Source of the DNA: Natrarchaeobius halalkaliphilus
GTDB taxonomy: Archaea > Halobacteriota > Halobacteria > Halobacteriales > Natrialbaceae
Reading direction: 5' to 3'
DNA length: 64,000 bases
NCBI RefSeq assembly: GCF_003841485.1
Contig: NZ_REFY01000005.1
Span: forward strand, 186,001-250,000
Shown here: piece after piece, positions 44,940-53,378 of the stretch
Numbering within the stretch: the stretch's first letter is position 1
Layout of the letters: the number at the start of each line of letters is the position of its first letter
Made by a program: the position numbers and the translations under genes
Notes under the pieces: model-generated
Database searches by the model: none
What the model was told of the DNA's origin: nothing
The model's input: only the letters and a program-made list of their open reading frames with translations

Positions 44940-45199
44940 TGAACATCACCCATCTTGAAAGTTCGTAACCCACATTCAGTACACAAACAACCACACCACA
45001 GTAACTACAACAAGTAATTAACATTGTTCATGAATACACTGAATGAACATCATCCATGAACACACGAGATGGATACGAACAATGAACACACAGGGGTACC
45101 ACACAGAGTGAACAGTAAGGATGAATAGCAATCACGAACAGCACCTGTGAACAACTCCCATGAACAACACCGATGAACGGAGTTCGAGAACACCACACA
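44940..45199. repeat. 13-bp-period tandem array upstream of parA, candidate centromere (parS)
   Basis: From 44940 units recur every 13 bp with consensus TGAACANCACNNA. Clear units start at 44940, 45044, 45057, 45083, 45109, 45148 and 45161 (all TGAACA). One-mismatch units start at 45031 and 45122 (TGAATA), 45135 (CGAACA), 45174 (TGAACG) and 45187 (AGAACA). Weaker ones lie in register at 45018, 45070 and 45096. About 20 units in 260 bp, AT-rich against its neighbours, with no open frame. The location next to parA is that of iteron-type centromeres. Confidence 0.85.
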
Positions 45200-45264
45200 G
45201 TGGGCTCGAAAACGAAGAGAAGAGCGCTCGGAACAACACGGGAACACCCGCCGATCGATGACCG

Positions 45265-47103
45265 TCAGTCCGGACACTCACACGACACGCCCGTCACCTC
45301 GAAACGGGCCCCGCCCAGTTCGCTCCGCGTGACGTCGATCTCCCAGTCGTGGGCGCGAACGATCTGGTCGACGCTGGCCAGTCCGAACCCGGTTCCGGAT
45401 TCTTTCGTCGAGTAACCAGGTTCGAACACGTCGTCGTCGGCGTCGTCGGGAATCCCCGGACCGTCGTCGCTCACGTAGAACCCATCCGACAGCGTTCCGA
45501 CGACGACCGCGGTGTCGGGACCGCCGTGTTCGACCGCGTTCGAGAACAGGTTCTCGAGCAGTCGCTTGAGTGCGAAGTAATCCGCGCGGACGACGGTCGA
45601 CCGGTCGACCGACACCGAGAGTCGAGACAGACCGAGCGTCGCCTCGAGGTCCTCGACGACGTCGCGAAACTCGATGGGGGTCTCGTCGCCGGCGAGGCGT
45701 CGTCCCCGTAACAGGCCGGTGACGTCGTCGATCAGTTCCTCAGCTCGTTCGAGCGCGTGTTCGACCTGATCGAACTGCTCGTCGCCGCCGATTTCGCGAG
45801 CCAATTCGAGTCGTCCGCGCGCCACGCTGATGGGGCCCTGCAGATCGTGGGCCAGGACCGATGCGAGAAGGTCGAGCTGTTCGTCGGTGGCACGATCGGT
45901 CGGAAGGGGTGTGGGCCCCTCGTCGAGAGAGCGTGACGTCCGCTCGCTTCCCGACGGACAGGAGCGACCGACGCCGACAACCGCTCGAAGGTCGCCGCCC
46001 GACTCGACCGGAACGGCGCTGAGTTCGTACGAATCTGTCCCGTTTCCGGTCCCGAGTGACGTCTCGAGCGTGACAGGAATTCGCCGGGCTGCGACGTCCT
46101 CGAAGAGACGCTGAACGCGCGGTTGGGCCTCGCCGTCGAACAGTTCCGACGGAGTGGAAAACTCGATCTCGTCCGAACTTTGACCGGTTACGTTCTCGAG
46201 GTGGTCGTTCCACCGAACGCATCGCAGATCGGGATCGAAGACGTAGAACAGCTCCTCGAGTTCGTCGAAAGCGCTGATCAGAACCTGCGGGTCGAGAGGG
46301 GGCACGTGTTCTCGATCGGGTTCCGAAGAGAGCTCGCGAACGACACAGACGTGACCGCCGTCTACCATCTGCGTCAGCGTCAGCGACTCCGGAATGCGCT
46401 CGTCGTGTTTCGTGAGACCGACTGATCGGCCGGACCAGGAACCGGTTTCCTCGAGCAACGGAAGGATCTCCTCGTCGAAGCGGATCGCTTCGTCGTCGGG
46501 ATAGAGGGTTTTCCAGTGGCTCCCGAGGAGTTCATTCGGATCGTGGTCGTAAATCTCGGCGTACGCTCGGTTGACGTACTGGTAGGTCCCGTCCCGACCG
46601 AGAATGCCGATCCCCTCGTCGGCCGACTCCATCGCCTGAAACCCGCGGTAGACCTCCTGTTCGGCGCGGCGTTTGCCCACCGCGTGTTCGATCCGGTTCG
46701 TCAACACGGTGTACTGATCCGTTCCGGTTTCCTTCTGGAAGTATTCGGTGACGCCCGCAGAGATCGCCTCGCTGGCGATTTCCTCGCTTCCCTTGCCGGT
46801 AAAGAGGATAAACGGGAGGTTCGGGTGGCTGTCGCGAACGGTATCGAGAAACTCGAGTCCGCTGGTTTCTGGCATATCGTAGTCGCTTACGATACAGTCG
46901 ATGTCCTCGGTCGACAACGTATCGAGACCCGCGTCGACGCTCGTTTCCGTCGTGACGGAGAATCGGTCTGTTTCGCGCTCGAGAAAGGTCGCGGCTAGTT
47001 CGACCAGCTGAGAGTCGTCGTCGACGTGTAGAACCCTGATCGGTTCGGACGCGGAAACGAAATCGCCGTGTCTGGAGAGCCGCTCTCCGCCGGACGGGCT
47101 CAT
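45265..47103 (-). CDS. Hybrid sensor histidine kinase with N-terminal receiver domain
   Basis: 612 residues. Order: receiver domain (RVLHVDDDSQ; phospho-acceptor Asp in IVSDYDMP near residue 74; switch Lys in QKETG), PAS domain (about 155-255), second PAS-like segment (about 270-380), HisKA with LAHDLQGPISVARG and HATPase with NAVEHGG, DDGPGIPDD and GTGFGLA. The cytoplasmic REC-PAS-PAS-HK layout is common in haloarchaea. No cognate output regulator is adjacent; the signal is unknown. Confidence 0.92.
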   Translation of the reverse strand: MSPSGGERLSRHGDFVSASEPIRVLHVDDDSQLVELAATFLERETDRFSVTTETSVDAGLDTLSTEDIDCIVSDYDMPETSGLEFLDTVRDSHPNLPFILFTGKGSEEIASEAISAGVTEYFQKETGTDQYTVLTNRIEHAVGKRRAEQEVYRGFQAMESADEGIGILGRDGTYQYVNRAYAEIYDHDPNELLGSHWKTLYPDDEAIRFDEEILPLLEETGSWSGRSVGLTKHDERIPESLTLTQMVDGGHVCVVRELSSEPDREHVPPLDPQVLISAFDELEELFYVFDPDLRCVRWNDHLENVTGQSSDEIEFSTPSELFDGEAQPRVQRLFEDVAARRIPVTLETSLGTGNGTDSYELSAVPVESGGDLRAVVGVGRSCPSGSERTSRSLDEGPTPLPTDRATDEQLDLLASVLAHDLQGPISVARGRLELAREIGGDEQFDQVEHALERAEELIDDVTGLLRGRRLAGDETPIEFRDVVEDLEATLGLSRLSVSVDRSTVVRADYFALKRLLENLFSNAVEHGGPDTAVVVGTLSDGFYVSDDGPGIPDDADDDVFEPGYSTKESGTGFGLASVDQIVRAHDWEIDVTRSELGGARFEVTGVSCECPD

Positions 47104-47233
47104 GAGTAGTATTGTAAGCTATTGCCAGATAACCTTACTGGGCGGGCGGTTCGTCGCGGTGGAAACCGTCGCGTCGGGGACTGTCCCGTCTCGACCGGAC
47201 GAATTAAGCGACCGGACACCGGATTCTCAACGG

Positions 47234-47794
47234 ATGGGACACCACACATTCGATCCCTCTCGAGCGGACAAACTCGAGCGGCCCGGCCGACGGTTTCGGT
47301 TCCTCTCGGCCGAGGAGTTACGGTGGGCGCTCGATCTCGACGCGAGCGATCGGGTCGCTGATCTCGGAAGCGGAACGGGGTTCTACACCGACGTGATCGC
47401 CTCGCAGGCAGACACGGTCTACGCGGTCGATCTCCAGCCGGAGATGCACGAGTACTATCGGGAAAAAGGCGTTCCAGAATCCGTCGAACTGGTCACGACG
47501 GGGGTGGGAGACCTGCCGTTCGACGACGGCACGATCGACGTCGCCTTCTCGACGATGACCTACCACGAGTTCGCGAGCGCGGACGCGCTGGCGGAGATCC
47601 ACCGGGTGCTCGAGTCGGGTGGCCGGTTCGTTATCGTCGACTGGGCGGCGACCGGCCCCGGAGAGAGCGGGCCGCCACTCGCGGAGCGATACGGCGCCGA
47701 CGAGATCGCAGACGCCCTGCGCGAGGCGGAGTTTTCGATCGAGCACGTCGCCGTTCGATCGGAAACCGTTCTGGTGATCGCGACGGCCGAATAG
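47234..47794 (+). CDS. Class I SAM-dependent methyltransferase
   Basis: 186 residues from the ATG at 47234 (MGHHTFDPSRADKLE). Motif I VADLGSGTGFYT, then AVDLQPEMHEYY, motif at DLPFDDGTIDVAFSTMTYHE and GGRFVIVDW, as in UbiE/ArsM-like Methyltransf_11 proteins. The longer upstream frame lacks similarity. Divergent from the histidine kinase. Substrate unknown. Confidence 0.88.
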   Translation: MGHHTFDPSRADKLERPGRRFRFLSAEELRWALDLDASDRVADLGSGTGFYTDVIASQADTVYAVDLQPEMHEYYREKGVPESVELVTTGVGDLPFDDGTIDVAFSTMTYHEFASADALAEIHRVLESGGRFVIVDWAATGPGESGPPLAERYGADEIADALREAEFSIEHVAVRSETVLVIATAE

Positions 47795-47881
47795 GAGAGC
47801 GAGCTGACTGGAACAGTAATTTGTACGTCGTTACCGTCGAGCCGGGGCGATCCGTCCGACTGGTAAGGAAAACGGACCAGT

Positions 47882-48208
47882 TCAGACGCCGGGAATCGGT
47901 GATAGCGTGATCGCGAAGATCCCGCGCTCGAGTAGTTCGCGTTTCGTCTCGAGCCAGAGACCGCCCAGGACGAGCATCGTCACGTAGTAGCCGGCACCGA
48001 GCAGTGCGAGCGGAATCGGCCCGACGTAGGCCCACGCGCTGGTGATCACGGCCAGACTTCCCTCGGGTTCGACGCCGGCCGGAAGCGGCAGCGCCCGAAA
48101 GTGAACCGCGGTGAGGAAGACGCTCGCCCCCCAGCCGACCACTGCGAGTGCTATACTTTGAAAATCAAAGTAATTGTGCAGAAGCGCTGAAAGTCGAGTT
48201 AAAGTCAA
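47882..48208 (-). CDS. Short cysteine-free VKOR-like membrane protein
   Basis: 108 residues, about three hydrophobic helices. The segment AWAYVGPIPLALLGAGYY and AVHFRALPL look like the first half of vitamin-K-epoxide-reductase (VKOR) family proteins, which oxidise DsbA/thioredoxin partners. Both loop cysteines and the entire C-terminal half with the CxxC are missing; the protein has no cysteine at all. It lies after a thioredoxin gene and a shrunken thioredoxin reductase. Either a relic or a reused scaffold. Confidence 0.55.
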   Translation of the reverse strand: MTLTRLSALLHNYFDFQSIALAVVGWGASVFLTAVHFRALPLPAGVEPEGSLAVITSAWAYVGPIPLALLGAGYYVTMLVLGGLWLETKRELLERGIFAITLSPIPGV

Positions 48209-48221
48209 TCAACGGGAGTAG

Positions 48222-48506
48222 CTAGTCGCTTGCACTCGGTTCGGCAAGGGCGACAGCCGTCGAAGCCGACTCGTTGTCGAGCCAGTTTTCGGCGTCGAAT
48301 GCGGCCACGCTTCCGGTTCCGGCGGCCGTGACCGTCTGGCGGTACGCCGAATCCACGACGTCGCCCGCACCGAAGCGTTCGGGCTGCTCTTTGCCCCGTT
48401 GGATGAGTTCCATCCCGCCGGCTCCCTCGGGAAAGTCGAGATAGTTCTCGACGTCGGTCGTGTCGGTGGCGTCGCCCACATCGTTCGGGTCGGTCCCGTC
48501 GCTCAT
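48222..48506 (-). CDS. Miniature thioredoxin-reductase derivative (in-frame deletion)
   Basis: 94-residue open frame made of two pieces of thioredoxin reductase joined in frame. The first, [13 protein letters not shown] and [18 protein letters not shown], corresponds to the region around residues 50-85 of TrxB. The second, [18 protein letters not shown] and AAFDAENWL, is the C-terminal FAD-contacting helix. The NADPH domain, most of the FAD domain and the redox CxxC are gone, and no Cys remains. It overlaps the upstream thioredoxin stop by 4 bases (ATGA), so it is still translated with it. Likely non-enzymatic. Confidence 0.7.
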   Translation of the reverse strand: MSDGTDPNDVGDATDTTDVENYLDFPEGAGGMELIQRGKEQPERFGAGDVVDSAYRQTVTAAGTGSVAAFDAENWLDNESASTAVALAEPSASD

Positions 48507-48862
48507 TCAGTGTATCCCTCGATGAGACTCCGGAGCCTGTCCGCCGGCAGCGCGCCGGTGTGCTGTTCGACCTGCTCACCGCCCGCAAAGAGCGCAAGCG
48601 TCGGGACGCCGCGGACGCCGTAGGCCCCCGCGAGTTGCTGGTGGTCGTCGACGTCGACTTTCGCGATGAGGGCGTCCGTTTCGCCCGCGAGACCGTCGAG
48701 GACGGGCTCGAGCATCTGGCACGGACCACACCACGTCGCAAAGAAGTCCACGAGGACGACATCGTTGTCCGCTATGAGTTCCTCGAGGTGATCCTCTCCC
48801 TCGACGTGGACCGGCCTATCGGTCGACTGTCCCGGCGATCCGCTGTGTGCATCAGTCGTCAT
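48503..48862 (-). CDS. Thioredoxin
   Basis: 119 residues from the ATG at 48862 (MTTDAHSGS) with active site WCGPC (44-48) in [12 protein letters not shown] and the cis-proline in [10 protein letters not shown]. The upstream frame is longer but the region contains a TATA-like ACATTTAACTT about 23-33 bp before this ATG. Operator site A is about 20 bp further up. First gene of the operon with the mini-TrxR and VKOR-like genes. Confidence 0.92.
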   Translation of the reverse strand: MTTDAHSGSPGQSTDRPVHVEGEDHLEELIADNDVVLVDFFATWCGPCQMLEPVLDGLAGETDALIAKVDVDDHQQLAGAYGVRGVPTLALFAGGEQVEQHTGALPADRLRSLIEGYTE

Positions 48863-48904
48863 CAACCGTACGTACGGGCCGCACGAAGTTAAATGTGTTG
48901 TGTG

Positions 48905-48916
48905 TATTGTGCAATA
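48905..48916. promoter_or_regulatory. Candidate operator TATTGTGCAATA (site A)
   Basis: Arms GTATTG and CAATAC around a 2-bp centre at 48904-48917, about 20 bp upstream of the TATA box of the thioredoxin gene on the minus strand. The same motif recurs at 51704, 55809, 60581 and 60738. A related half-site TATTGTAC is at 49131, just before the second thioredoxin gene. Confidence 0.5.
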
Positions 48917-49156
48917 CAAAACTTGTCGAGATCGCGCTCGAGATGCGACGATGCGAGGACGACAGCCCGAAACCGGGGGCGACCGAAAGGGATAGTGACA
49001 GGGCAGGCCCGAATAAACTGCCGTATAACGAAACGTGTGCGTCGAGTGCGAATCGGAACGGAAAGAAGGAGCGTCCGCGGGATGGTCGAACGGCCGAGGG
49101 AGGTAAAATAACGCGAGCCGCTCCAGCCCGTATTGTACTCCACTTGCACAATTGTT

Positions 49157-49624
49157 ATGATGGCTGCGGACGTACCGGAAGGTATGGCCGATTCGACGAC
49201 CGACGAACGAGATCGGATCCGCGAGCAAAAGAAACGGGAACTCCGCGAACGCCTCGAGAACGGCATCGACACGGCGGACACGGATGGGATGACGAGCGCC
49301 GAGACTCCGGCGGAGCCGATCGAAATCGACGGCCAGAGCCACCTCGAGGCGGTGGTCGACTCACATTCAGTGGTCCTGGTCGACTGCTACGCCGACTGGT
49401 GTGGTCCGTGCCAGATGCTCGAGCCGACGATCGACGCAGTGGCGGCAGAAACCGACGCCGCCGTGGCGAAAGTCGACGTCGACGCACACCAGCGCCTGGC
49501 CCAGCAATTGGGTGCCCGCGGCGTTCCGACGCTGATCTTGTACGCCGACGGCGAGGCGGTCGACAGACGGGTGGGCGCACAGGACAGGGCAACGCTCGAG
49601 TCGCTCATCGACCGCCACAGTTGA
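49157..49624 (+). CDS. Thioredoxin with charged N-terminal extension
   Basis: About 155 residues with WCGPC in [12 protein letters not shown] and cis-Pro in ARGVPTLILY. Start choice is uncertain: ATGs at 49157/49160 fit a TATA-like GTATTGTAC 26 bp upstream, while the ATG at 49184 gives MADSTTDERD. The N-terminal extension (IREQKKRELRERL) is a basic/acidic helix, found in other haloarchaeal thioredoxins. Divergent from the thioredoxin at 48503. Confidence 0.85.
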   Translation: MMAADVPEGMADSTTDERDRIREQKKRELRERLENGIDTADTDGMTSAETPAEPIEIDGQSHLEAVVDSHSVVLVDCYADWCGPCQMLEPTIDAVAAETDAAVAKVDVDAHQRLAQQLGARGVPTLILYADGEAVDRRVGAQDRATLESLIDRHS

Positions 49625-49672
49625 GGGGGCCCATCGCGACGAACAGGCCGGTATCGACGACGTGGAGCGCGC

Positions 49673-50272
49673 TCACGCGTCGTCGGCAGCGTCACGATCG
49701 TCAGCGTGGAGCGCGTCGAGCGACGCTCCCGACTCCTCAATCTCGTAGTACTCGTGGACGACGGGACGAAGCGCCTGGAGAATAATCTCTGCGGCCAGCG
49801 GCGAAATGGTGAGATCATCAGCCATCAGACGATGGGTCACCTCGCCGCGTTCGCGGGCGACCGCGTAGGTGAGCGCCGTCGCGAGGCCGGAGACGCCGTG
49901 GCGATCGATGTAGGTGTCGATGTCGGCGTCCATCTTGCGGCGGCCGACCGCGTCGATCAGCGCCGGCGTGATCGTGTACTCGCGGTCTCCAGCGGTCGTC
50001 GTCACGGTCAGGTCGATCTCGCGGGCGGCGTACCGCCGGGGTTGCTCGTCGTGGGTGACCTCGACGACGCCGGCGTCGACGAGCCGGTTGACGTAGCTGT
50101 AGGCCGTTCCCTGTGCGAGGTCGATATCGTCCATCACATCCTGGACGGCCGCGCCGTCCTCACGAGCGAGGTTCGTGTAGAGCCGGGCTAGCCGGGGTTC
50201 TTCCAGCAGGTCCGCGACCGAGAGGAAATCGCGGACGACGTCGCCATCAGCCTGATTCGAGGTGCGTGACAT
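49673..50272 (-). CDS. Winged-helix transcriptional regulator
   Basis: 199-residue ArsR/MarR-like winged-helix protein. The N-terminal DNA-binding region covers about 20-85 (EEPRLARLYTNLARED, then GTAYSYVNRLVDAGVVEV). The C-terminal helical half has no metal motif. It resembles a common haloarchaeal family of unknown ligand. It is convergent with the second thioredoxin and may control local redox genes. Confidence 0.75.
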   Translation of the reverse strand: MSRTSNQADGDVVRDFLSVADLLEEPRLARLYTNLAREDGAAVQDVMDDIDLAQGTAYSYVNRLVDAGVVEVTHDEQPRRYAAREIDLTVTTTAGDREYTITPALIDAVGRRKMDADIDTYIDRHGVSGLATALTYAVARERGEVTHRLMADDLTISPLAAEIILQALRPVVHEYYEIEESGASLDALHADDRDAADDA

Positions 50273-50631
50273 GGCCGTCTCAATTACAGTTTACAGTGAA
50301 ACAGTACAGAGTGTTTGGGTCAGTCCTCCGACGAGCGACCGACCGAAGACCTATTCCCGCTGTTACGGTGCTCAGAACCGATCCAAGCGGACGCATCTGC
50401 GGTGGCACCCAGCTCGGTGAGCGAATTGGTGAGCGTCATCGGTTCGGGAAGTCGTTGATCGATTTACGGACCTCGCAGCTGTCCGAACAGAACCGACCAG
50501 CGCATCCAGCTCGCTCACGAGCGCGTACCGAACAATTCGGCAGTCAGCACGCGTTTCGGTTACTCGGTATCAGCCCGACCGGAGCGGACGAGTCCCAGTA
50601 GGGTTTTGTACCGAGAAATGCAGTGACAGAT
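50273..50631. other. Intergenic region without a supported gene
   Basis: 360 bp between divergent regulator and UspA genes. On the minus strand a short segment near 50470-50515 reads CAGRFCSDSC followed by a stop, which looks like a zinc-finger fragment but has no start codon. Nothing else seen. Confidence 0.4.
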
Positions 50632-51066
50632 ATGAGCACGCACGTCCTCGTTCCCATCGATCGGTCGGAATGCTCGACGCGAGCACTCGAGTTCGCCCTG
50701 AAGACGTACTCCGAAAAGCGGATCACGGCGATCACCGTCACAGATCCAAGCGACGTTTACGACACGCCCGCCTTCGAGAGTACGAGCGCCAGAAGTACCG
50801 AACAACGCCGTCAGAAACACGAACGGCGAGCACGGACCGTCCTCGAGGACGCCCGAGAGCTGGCGACCGACGCCGGGATCGATCTCGAAACCGACCACGT
50901 GATCGGTGGCGTCTCGAAGACGATCATCGACTACGCCGACGAACACGACGTCGATCACATCGTCGTCGGCAGTCACGGCCGAACCGGTGCGAGTCGGATT
51001 TTACTCGGGAGCATCGCAGAAACCGTCGCACGTCGGTCGCCGGTCCCGGTTACGATCGTGCGATGA
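50632..51066 (+). CDS. Universal stress protein UspA
   Basis: 144 residues with the ATP-binding signature GSHGRTGASRILLGS near the C terminus and LVPIDRSECS at the N terminus. An alternative GTG start is at 50623. Single Usp domain, cytoplasmic; role in stress signalling not specific. Confidence 0.9.
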   Translation: MSTHVLVPIDRSECSTRALEFALKTYSEKRITAITVTDPSDVYDTPAFESTSARSTEQRRQKHERRARTVLEDARELATDAGIDLETDHVIGGVSKTIIDYADEHDVDHIVVGSHGRTGASRILLGSIAETVARRSPVPVTIVR

Positions 51067-51248
51067 TGAGAAACGATGTGGAAGGGGTGGCATAGAACCC
51101 GTCTCGCATCCTCTATCGAGAGATTTCCCGTGTTGATTTGTAAAGTGCGAATTTCGGGTCTCGGTGATCGTATTGCCTGGAAATATTTCGCTCGAAAACT
51201 ATTGTATAACGGCCTGTATCGAACGAAAGTACCGACAGAGTTCCAACG

Positions 51249-51656
51249 CTACCGACCGTCGACGGCGACCGTTCCGTCGTCGACCTGCTGATACTTGTCC
51301 TCGAACTCGTGGATCAGCTGTCCCATCTTCGCGTACCAGTCGTTTAACATCCGCTGCATATCGTTCGCGATCTGGGAGGGATCGGTCGGATAGTAAACGT
51401 GGTAGTAGCCACCCTGATCGTAGTTGATCTGTTCTTTCTGGATGAATCCACTCTGGAGTAGTCGCTGGATCGCACGGTAGGCGGTCGATCGTTCCCGATC
51501 GACCCGTTCTGCGACCTCGTCGATCGTGAGCGGGCCATCGCTTTCGACCATCGCGCGGTAGCAGTCCTTATCGAGCTGTTTGAGTCCGTGAATGCACTCG
51601 AGCAGGCCCTCACACTGCATGTCCTGCTGGAGTTGTTCCGCCATCGAGTCAGCCAT
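51249..51656 (-). CDS. TrmB/MarR-like winged-helix regulator, candidate master of the sulfur regulon
   Basis: 135 residues from the ATG at 51656 (MADSMAEQL). The winged helix lies at about 35-80 (DGPLTIDEVAERVDRERSTAYRAIQRLLQSG), followed by a C-terminal helix that could dimerise. Cys15 in MQCEG is near a redox-sensitive context. A TATA-like CTTATATCGG is about 30 bp upstream, and the motif TATTGTACAAAC is a further ~20 bp up (51704), as at site A. It is therefore a good candidate for the factor that binds this motif; inferred. Confidence 0.75.
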   Translation of the reverse strand: MADSMAEQLQQDMQCEGLLECIHGLKQLDKDCYRAMVESDGPLTIDEVAERVDRERSTAYRAIQRLLQSGFIQKEQINYDQGGYYHVYYPTDPSQIANDMQRMLNDWYAKMGQLIHEFEDKYQQVDDGTVAVDGR

Positions 51657-51703
51657 AGTCTTATCGTCGACTAGACGGCGAGCCGATATAAGGGTTGTGT
51701 GTG

Positions 51704-51715
51704 TATTGTACAAAC
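51704..51715. promoter_or_regulatory. Candidate operator TATTGTACAAAC (site C)
   Basis: Left arm identical to site A (GTATTG), right arm with two mismatches. About 20 bp upstream of the TATA box of the winged-helix gene, consistent with autoregulation. Confidence 0.45.
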
Positions 51716-51818
51716 TTGCTGAGCCGATCTCGAGACGAGTGCTGGGACGCTGTTGTACGACCGGAGGTGCCGAAAAATATCCGTCCTCGAGATGCGGGAC
51801 TCGAGTCCGGTGAATCGT

Positions 51819-52517
51819 TCACTCTCCGTCTTTCCACTCGCCCGCTTCCGTCTTGCGAAACTCCTCTTTGGCTTCGCGCTCGTGTGGCCACAGAATAATC
51901 ACGAGGAGTACTCCGTAGAACGCGCCGACGGCAGCGAGGACAACGGCGCCCGGAACCGTACCGATGGACGCGGCGTCGGGAAGGCTCTCGCCGGGCATAA
52001 ACGCCGTTACGCGGAACAGCCACGAGAGGCACAACACGCTCAACAGCGCGAAGTAGATTCGCCGGAGCCTGTTCGAGACCGCCTCGAAGATCGTGATCTT
52101 GAGCGTCGGACGCCGGTAGTCGTCTCCGAGTTCGGTCCGCCAGTCGGCATGTTCGACGCCCGTGGACGGATCGAGCGCGTTCGCGAGCACGTTCTGCTGG
52201 AACAGGCGAACGCGCGACCGATAGACGTCGTAATTCCGATATCGACGGGCTTCGATCCAGAGAAACATCCCGACGGCGATCACGCCGACGAGGATGACGT
52301 AGTGGGGATTATCGGGACTCGAGAACGCCCACGTCAGAATCGCGGCCATGATCGTGACGCTCCAGGTCGTCGTCTGATCGAGCCTCGAGCGCCAGGTCGT
52401 TTCGCGGTCGAGCTCTCCGCGATACGCGTCCCCGAGGACCGAACTCAGGTCCGTGGTATCGCGATTCAGTTCGCGCCCCAGTTCGGTCCGAGTTAGCTCG
52501 TCGGTGTCTTCGGGCAT
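51819..52517 (-). CDS. DUF2270 membrane protein
   Basis: 232 residues with four hydrophobic segments, a long acidic N terminus and the family regions WIEARRYRNYDVYRSRVR and LANALDP. Conserved in haloarchaea and a few bacteria; function unknown. Confidence 0.85.
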   Translation of the reverse strand: MPEDTDELTRTELGRELNRDTTDLSSVLGDAYRGELDRETTWRSRLDQTTTWSVTIMAAILTWAFSSPDNPHYVILVGVIAVGMFLWIEARRYRNYDVYRSRVRLFQQNVLANALDPSTGVEHADWRTELGDDYRRPTLKITIFEAVSNRLRRIYFALLSVLCLSWLFRVTAFMPGESLPDAASIGTVPGAVVLAAVGAFYGVLLVIILWPHEREAKEEFRKTEAGEWKDGE

Positions 52518-52859
52518 CGTTCGGGGAACGCTTCGTCGTCCAGAGAGAAATAACGCGCCGAGAGGAGCGTCGGAAAGTGCGGGCGCGATAGAGCGAAACG
52601 ACGGGGTCGAAAGCGTCCAGTCGCTCGAATTCGTCCGCGTCGGTATCGATACTGCGAGCTGTACGGCCGCGCAAGGGTCTGAGTCAATCGAAGAGAGGCC
52701 GCGATCGGTTCCTTCCGAGACAGAATAGTCAAAACTGAACTAATGAAGTCAATAGAGTGAGGAGTAGCAACGATAGTTCTCGAATTGTGGCCATAATTCA
52801 CCCAGCCCGGATAGAAGAAGAACAAATGTTATACAGCCTCGCTTCGAATCGATCAGTAT
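52518..52859. other. Intergenic region between DUF2270 and a regulator gene
   Basis: 342 bp without a credible frame. A TATA-like ATGTTATAC near 52827 precedes the ATG at 52860 by about 30 bp. Confidence 0.45.
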
Positions 52860-53378
52860 ATGCCCCAGTTCGAACTGAGCAGCAGTCAGCGAACGATGCT
52901 CTCGTCTCTCGTCAATACCGCCCAGTCAGAAGGGGCTCCCGTTCCCGCGAAGGCGATCGCATCCGCGATCGATCGCGAACCCGGAACCGTTCGCAACCAG
53001 ATGTCGACGCTGATCGATCTCGGTCTCGTCGAGGGGATCCCCGGTCCGAACGGTGGCTACAGACCGACGGAAACCGCCGCCGAAGCCCTCGGTCGGGAAT
53101 CAGTCGACGATCCGACGATGGCGATTATGACTCGCGAGTTCGACCGCGTCTCCGCGCTCGTCGACGACATCGCGTTTACGAACGTTCACCATCCGACGAC
53201 CTGCCGGGCGCGAATTCAGTTTCAGGAATCCATCCGGGGGCTCGAGGAAGGTGACGCGATCGCGATCGGTGCGACGCCCAACGCCGAGTTGCTCCTCGCC
53301 GGCGTCATCGAAGCGATCGAACCCGGACGAAATCGAATCCTGCTCGACATCTCACAGCTCGAGGCCTCGTCGCTCTGA
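52860..53378 (+). CDS. Rrf2-like winged-helix regulator with C-terminal sensor domain
   Basis: 172 residues. Residues 1-70 are a winged helix (KAIASAIDREPGTVRNQM) ending in the Rrf2-type wing GPNGGYRPT. The C-terminal half (about 95-170) is an alpha/beta domain with no Fe-S cysteines, so sensing through an Fe-S cluster is unlikely. It overlaps the convergent dioxygenase-like gene by 27 bp at the 3' ends. Confidence 0.75.
   Translation: MPQFELSSSQRTMLSSLVNTAQSEGAPVPAKAIASAIDREPGTVRNQMSTLIDLGLVEGIPGPNGGYRPTETAAEALGRESVDDPTMAIMTREFDRVSALVDDIAFTNVHHPTTCRARIQFQESIRGLEEGDAIAIGATPNAELLLAGVIEAIEPGRNRILLDISQLEASSL

Noticed and set aside
44986-45277. Small minus-strand frame within the 13-bp array (45050-45277)
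   Set aside because: Cys/Ser/Phe-rich translation is a by-product of the tandem repeat; no start signal or homology.
50470-50520. Minus-strand CAGRFCSDSC segment resembling a zinc finger
   Set aside because: No start codon before it and a stop just upstream; too short to call.
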